From NCBI RefSeq assembly GCF_001905345.1, contig NZ_LFBV01000005.1:62001-126000 (forward strand): a DNA stretch of 64,000 nucleotides, given 5' to 3'. The translations under genes were made by a program, and so were the position numbers. Numbering within the stretch: position 1 is the stretch's first letter; each line of letters starts with the position of its first letter. Shown in pieces: positions 60,390 through 64,000 of this stretch. The DNA comes from Streptomyces uncialis. GTDB taxonomy: Bacteria > Actinomycetota > Actinomycetes > Streptomycetales > Streptomycetaceae. The notes below the pieces were generated by a model, which did not search any database, was not told the origin of the DNA, and saw nothing but the letters and a program-made list of their open reading frames with translations.

Positions 60390-61811
60390 TCAGCCGACCG
60401 CGCCCTCCATCTGGAGCTCGATCAGCCGGTTCAGCTCAAGGGCGTACTCCATGGGGAGCTCCTTGGCGATCGGCTCGACGAAGCCGCGCACGATCATCGC
60501 CATGGCCTCGAACTCGGTGAGGCCGCGGCTCATCAGGTAGAAGAGCTGGTCCTCGGAGACCTTGGAGACGGTCGCCTCGTGCCCCATGGAGACGTCGTCC
60601 TCGCGGACGTCGACGTAGGGGTAGGTGTCGGAACGGGAGATCGTGTCGACGAGCAGCGCGTCGCACAGGACGTTCGACTTGGAGCCGGGCGCGCCCTCAC
60701 CGATCTCGATCAGACCGCGGTAGGAGGTGCGGCCACCGCCCCGGGCCACCGACTTGGAGACGATGTTCGAGGAGGTGTTGGGGGCCATGTGGACCATCTT
60801 GGCGCCCGCGTCCTGGTGCTGGCCCTCGCCCGCGAAGGCGATGGACAGCGTCTCGCCCTTGGCGTGCTCGCCCATCAGGTAGACGGCCGGGTACTTCATG
60901 GTGACCTTGGAGCCGATGTTGCCGTCGACCCACTCCATGGTCGCGCCCTCGTAGGCCACGGCGCGCTTGGTGACCAGGTTGTAGACGTTGTTCGACCAGT
61001 TCTGGATGGTCGTGTAACGGCAGCGGGCGCCCTTCTTCACGATGATCTCGACCACCGCGGAGTGCAGGGAGTCCGACTTGTAGATCGGCGCGGTACAGCC
61101 CTCGACGTAGTGGACGTAGGCGTCCTCGTCGACGATGATCAGCGTCCGCTCGAACTGGCCCATGTTCTCGGTGTTGATCCGGAAGTAGGCCTGGAGCGGG
61201 ATCTCGACATGGACGCCCTTGGGGACGTAGATGAACGAGCCGCCGGACCACACGGCCGTGTTCAGCGACGCGAACTTGTTGTCGCCGACGGGGATGACCG
61301 TGCCGAAGTACTCCTTGAAGAGCTCCGGGTGCTGCTTGAGGGCGGTGTCGGTGTCGAGAAAGATGACGCCCTGCTCCTCCAGGTCCTCACGGATCTGGTG
61401 GTAGACGACCTCGGACTCGTACTGCGCGGCGACACCGGCGACCAGGCGCTGCTTCTCCGCCTCGGGGATGCCGAGCCTGTCGTACGTGTTCTTGATGTCC
61501 TCGGGCAGGTCCTCCCAGGACTCCGCCTGCTTCTCCGTGGAACGCACGAAGTACTTGATGTTGTCGAAGTCGATCCCGGACAGGTCCGAGCCCCAGCTGG
61601 GCATGGGCTTCTTCTCGAACAGCCGCAGCCCCTTGAGGCGGAGCTTGGTCATCCACTCCGGCTCGCTCTTCTTGCCGGAGATGTCCAGGACGACGTCCTC
61701 GTTGAGACCGCGCTTCGCCGCGGCACCGGCCTCGTCGGAGTCGGCCCAGCCGTATTCGTACGTGCCAAGGCCATCGAGTTCGGGGTGGGCGGTCTCCGTG
61801 GGGAGAGTCAT
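60390..61811 (-). CDS. sufB: Fe-S cluster assembly scaffold SufB
   Basis: A 473-residue SufB, the main cluster-building scaffold. Signatures are EYGWADSDEAGAAAKRGLNE, EYFGTVIPVGDNKFASLNTA, YFRINTENMGQFERTLIIVD, the YVEGCTAPIY cysteine region, and CDALLVDTISRSDTYPYVDV. The ATG at 61811 overlaps the sufR stop by four bases. There is no intein. It is the first structural gene after the regulator. Confidence 0.97.
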   Translation of the reverse strand: MTLPTETAHPELDGLGTYEYGWADSDEAGAAAKRGLNEDVVLDISGKKSEPEWMTKLRLKGLRLFEKKPMPSWGSDLSGIDFDNIKYFVRSTEKQAESWEDLPEDIKNTYDRLGIPEAEKQRLVAGVAAQYESEVVYHQIREDLEEQGVIFLDTDTALKQHPELFKEYFGTVIPVGDNKFASLNTAVWSGGSFIYVPKGVHVEIPLQAYFRINTENMGQFERTLIIVDEDAYVHYVEGCTAPIYKSDSLHSAVVEIIVKKGARCRYTTIQNWSNNVYNLVTKRAVAYEGATMEWVDGNIGSKVTMKYPAVYLMGEHAKGETLSIAFAGEGQHQDAGAKMVHMAPNTSSNIVSKSVARGGGRTSYRGLIEIGEGAPGSKSNVLCDALLVDTISRSDTYPYVDVREDDVSMGHEATVSKVSEDQLFYLMSRGLTEFEAMAMIVRGFVEPIAKELPMEYALELNRLIELQMEGAVG

Positions 61812-62653
61812 GCGGGGTTCCTCCCGGCCGTGCTTGCTGATGGGTCTCGCGCTGTTCGGGGCGCTGTCTTGGGTGATGCCTGGTGCGGCGCCCGCGGTGG
61901 TTCCCGCGGTTCCGTCCCGTCCGGCCCCTCGGGGGCGGCCGGCACGTTCGGGATGTACGTGGTGCAGACGCCGTCGCCGTGGGCGATGGTCGCCAGTCGC
62001 TGGACATGGGTCCCGAGCAGCCGCGAGAAGATCTCGGTCTCGGCCTCGCAGAGCTGCGGGAACTGTTCCGCGACATGGACGACCGGGCAGTGGTGCTGGC
62101 ACAACTGCTCGCCGCGCTGCCGACCGGGCGCGCTTCGCGCCGTAGCAGCGTACCCGTCGGCGGTCAGGGCCTTCGCCAGGGCCTCCGTACGTTTGTCCGG
62201 GGGCGCGGCCTCGACCGCGGCCCGGTACGTCTCGGCGAGGGACTCGATCCGGTCCCGCGCGAACGCGGCGACCGCGGCCTCACCGGCGGCTCCGCCACCG
62301 GCGGCCCGCGCGATCCAGCGCAGTGCCTCGGAGGCGAGCTCGTCGTAGGACTGGTCGAAGGCGTCCCGGCCGCATTCGGTCAGGGCGAACACCTTGGCGG
62401 GCCGGCCCCGGGTACGGGCCCCGTAGACCCGCTGGTCGCGCGCCGCGACGACATCGTCGGTGACGAGTGCGTCGAGGTGGCGGCGGACGGCGGCCTGGGT
62501 GAGGCCGAGGCGGCCCGCGAGGTCGGCCACGGTCGACGGGCCGTGGTCCAGGATGGAGCGCGCGACCCGGTTGCGTGTGGAACGCTCACCGGTCGCGGAC
62601 TCCTCCTGAGGGCCTCCCTGCGGAGTCACCCGGGCCTCGCCGACGTATTTCAC
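61808..62653 (-). CDS. sufR: SufR-like Fe-S-sensing transcriptional regulator
   Basis: A 281-residue regulator at the head of the suf operon. The N-terminal winged helix is RVARSILDHGPSTVADLAGR, then GLTQAAVRRHLDALVTDDVV. Cysteines follow in a cluster-ligand pattern (LCQHHCPVV, QLCEAETEI, GDGVCTTYIP), as expected for SufR, which represses suf when its own cluster is intact. I start at the GTG at 62653, where third-position GC becomes coding-like. The open frame extends to 62725 but would contain a rare TTA codon. A GTG at 62629 with GAGG upstream is an alternative. The C-terminus is a long Pro/Ala tail. Confidence 0.88.
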   Translation of the reverse strand: MKYVGEARVTPQGGPQEESATGERSTRNRVARSILDHGPSTVADLAGRLGLTQAAVRRHLDALVTDDVVAARDQRVYGARTRGRPAKVFALTECGRDAFDQSYDELASEALRWIARAAGGGAAGEAAVAAFARDRIESLAETYRAAVEAAPPDKRTEALAKALTADGYAATARSAPGRQRGEQLCQHHCPVVHVAEQFPQLCEAETEIFSRLLGTHVQRLATIAHGDGVCTTYIPNVPAAPEGPDGTEPREPPRAPHQASPKTAPRTARDPSASTAGRNPA

Positions 62654-62742
62654 AACGCCATTGTTGCGTAAATCCCCGAGCCCGGACAAGCAACCCAGGT
62701 CAGCGGGCACGGTGGCCTTGGTCACTAAGGGTTACCTAACCG
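62653..62742 (-). promoter_or_regulatory. sufR-suf operon promoter region
   Basis: A leftward promoter candidate is TTGCTT (-35) and TTACGC (-10), 16 bases apart, ending just before the GTG at 62653; that would give a leaderless mRNA. A CAAC-N6-GTTG inverted pair (62653-62666) overlaps this start. Further upstream, GGTTACCTAACC (62731-62742) is a short palindrome that resembles half of an iron-box (IdeR/DmdR) site. All are motif-based. Confidence 0.4.
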
Positions 62743-62904
62743 GGGTCGGTCTGCTAAAGGACCCGCCACGCCACCGGCCCCGCGCTCCCCGGCCCCCGCT
62801 CCCCCGCCGCCCGGGTCCGGAACCGGACCGGGCGCGGCGTACCGGCCCCGGCGGGTCACCCCGGTGGCCCCGGCACCCCGGGCCGCTCCCTAGACTTCCG
62901 ACCC
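62743..62904. other. divergent intergenic region between suf operon and ABC transporter
   Basis: About 160 bases of GC-rich sequence. Nothing specific is seen apart from the promoter motifs noted at its left border. The ABC gene has no strong Shine-Dalgarno sequence, so it may be leaderless or poorly initiated. Confidence 0.4.
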
Positions 62905-63837
62905 ATGCGAAGCGAGCCCGTCCTCCAGGTCCACGGACTGGTGAAACGGTACGGAAAGAAATCCCCCAGGGCCGCCGTCGACGGGCTCGACCTGGTCGCC
63001 GAGGCCGGGATCACCGCCGTGCTCGGACCCAACGGCGCCGGGAAGACCACCACCGTGGAGATCTGCGAGGGCTACCGCCGCCCGGACGCGGGAACCGTAC
63101 GGGTCCTCGGGCTCGACCCGGTCCGCCAGGCCGCGGACCTGCGGACCCGGATCGGGGTGATGCTCCAGTCGGGTGGTGTGTACTCCGGCGCCCGCGCCGA
63201 AGAGATGCTGCGGCATGTCGCGGGACTCCACGCGCACCCCCTCGACGTCCCCGCCCTGATCGACCGGCTCGGCCTCGGCGGCTGCGGCCGGACCACCTAC
63301 CGGCGGCTGTCCGGCGGCCAGCAGCAGCGCCTCGCCCTCGCCATGGCCGTCGTGGGCCGCCCGGAGCTGGTCTTCCTCGACGAGCCCACCGCCGGACTCG
63401 ACCCGCAGGCCCGCCGCGCGACCTGGGACCTGTTGCGGGAACTGCGCGCCGACGGGGTCTCCGTCGTCCTCACCACCCACCACATGGACGAGGCCGAGCA
63501 GCTCGCCGACGATGTCGCGGTCATCGACGCGGGCAAGGTCATCGCCCACGGCTCGCCCGACGAGCTGTGCCGGGGCGGCGCCGAGAACACCCTGCGCTTC
63601 TCCGGACGCGCCGGACTCGACCTCGTCTCCCTGCTGAAGGCGCTCCCCGTCGGAAGCCGGGCCGACGAGCTGAGCCCGGGGGCGTACCGCGTGACCGGCG
63701 ACATCGACCCGCATCTGCTCGCCACCGTCACCTCGTGGTGCGCCCAGCACGGGGTGATGCCCGACCGGATCTCGGTGGAGCGGCACACCCTGGAAGACGT
63801 CTTCCTGGAACTGACCGGCAGGGAGCTGCGCTCATGA
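62905..63837 (+). CDS. ABC transporter ATP-binding protein
   Basis: A 310-residue DrrA/CcmA-type ATPase. Walker A is GPNGAGKTT near residues 41-49, the signature LSGGQQQRLALAMAV, Walker B LVFLDEPTAGLD, and the H-loop TTHHMDEAEQ. A C-terminal accessory domain is typical of drug-exporter or lipid ABC-2 transporters. It overlaps the next gene by four bases (ATGA), so the permease follows. Confidence 0.95.
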   Translation: MRSEPVLQVHGLVKRYGKKSPRAAVDGLDLVAEAGITAVLGPNGAGKTTTVEICEGYRRPDAGTVRVLGLDPVRQAADLRTRIGVMLQSGGVYSGARAEEMLRHVAGLHAHPLDVPALIDRLGLGGCGRTTYRRLSGGQQQRLALAMAVVGRPELVFLDEPTAGLDPQARRATWDLLRELRADGVSVVLTTHHMDEAEQLADDVAVIDAGKVIAHGSPDELCRGGAENTLRFSGRAGLDLVSLLKALPVGSRADELSPGAYRVTGDIDPHLLATVTSWCAQHGVMPDRISVERHTLEDVFLELTGRELRS

Positions 63838-64000
63838 CCGCCCGGACCAACACCACCCCCGGGGTGCCCGTCGGCGCCCCGGCGGGCCGCGGCACCCACA
63901 CCCCCCGTCCGGGCAGCGCCCCGCTGGCCCGCATGATCGCCTCGCAGGCCGCCCTGGAGACCAGGATGCTGCTGCGCAACGGCGAACAGCTGCTGCTCAC
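63834..64000 (+). CDS. ABC-2 type transporter permease, cut by the right edge
   Basis: Only the first 55 codons are present. They start with the ATG at 63834, inside the ATPase stop codon overlap. The peptide is MTARTNTTPGVPVGAP..., hydrophilic and Pro/Gly/Thr-rich, then ARMIASQAALETRMLLRNGE, the amphipathic segment typical just before the first membrane helix of ABC-2 permeases. The identification rests on operon position and this N-terminal pattern. Confidence 0.8.
   Translation, partial: MTARTNTTPGVPVGAPAGRGTHTPRPGSAPLARMIASQAALETRMLLRNGEQLLL

Noticed and set aside
62654..62725. GTG at 62725 as the sufR start
   Set aside because: It would add a stretch with a TTA codon and non-coding-like third positions and no ribosome site; 62653 or 62629 are better.

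Overview
The window is high-GC actinobacterial DNA and almost certainly Streptomyces. Third codon positions are strongly G/C, GTG and TTG starts are common, and the content is typical of the genus: a late cobalamin cluster, the ectABCD operon, a sortase-type LAETG surface protein, TerD, PASTA-less Ser/Thr kinases with PQQ-like propellers, a SigE-family ECF sigma factor and an actinobacterial SUF operon. The order pit - cobalamin - ect - PBP - dapD - suf resembles what I remember of the Streptomyces coelicolor core chromosome; this is from memory, not a search.

Layout. (1) 0.5-2.2 kb: a PiT phosphate transporter and a small membrane protein behind a PHO box. (2) 2.4-12.5 kb: cobalamin genes. 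A B12 riboswitch precedes cobD-cobQ-chelatase-cobO-cobB, then a convergent ZIP metal transporter, then a CobE-CobC fusion. (3) 12.5-16.3 kb: a sortase-type secreted protein, an amidohydrolase and a class V aminotransferase. (4) 16.3-20.3 kb: ectABCD, making ectoine and 5-hydroxyectoine, preceded by a strong intrinsic terminator hairpin. (5) 20.3-25.2 kb: an OYE/MarR divergent pair, an aminotransferase, a DsbA-like protein and a DUF1349-like protein. (6) 25.3-33.3 kb: a membrane protein plus a two-component system, a penicillin-binding protein, a streptothricin-acetyltransferase-like GNAT, a TIGR03086 protein and an MFS exporter. (7) 33.3-37.5 kb: an accessory patch with repeats, integrase and Tn3 transposase remnants, and a TetR-controlled hydrolase locus with a frameshift. 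(8) 37.6-46 kb: TerD, a GntR regulator and two tandem receptor-like Ser/Thr kinases. (9) 46-53 kb: a hypothetical protein, a secreted nuclease/phosphatase, a sigma factor with its coupled membrane partner, and dapD. (10) 53-55.8 kb: a TetR-SMR operon and an MFS transporter. (11) 55.9-62.7 kb: a complete SUF iron-sulfur operon (sufR-B-D-ferredoxin-C-S-U-DUF59). (12) 62.9-64 kb: the start of an ABC transporter operon.

How the parts work together: the cobalamin genes cover cobalt chelation (the I/D part), adenosylation, amidation and the aminopropanol arm, but no CobN and no methyltransferases lie here. The ect genes form a self-contained osmoprotectant pathway. The suf genes are translationally coupled through several 4-nt overlaps, with their regulator first.

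The most unusual sequence structure is a family of short intergenic repeats carrying a shared core (GCGCAGTTCCCCGCGCCCC and its complement) in four clusters. Two clusters are regular tandem arrays (69 bp and 75 bp periods), and two clusters run into the 3' ends of coding genes. Several clean palindromes next to MarR and TetR genes are good operator candidates. I did not find a clearly novel multi-gene defence or biosynthetic system.
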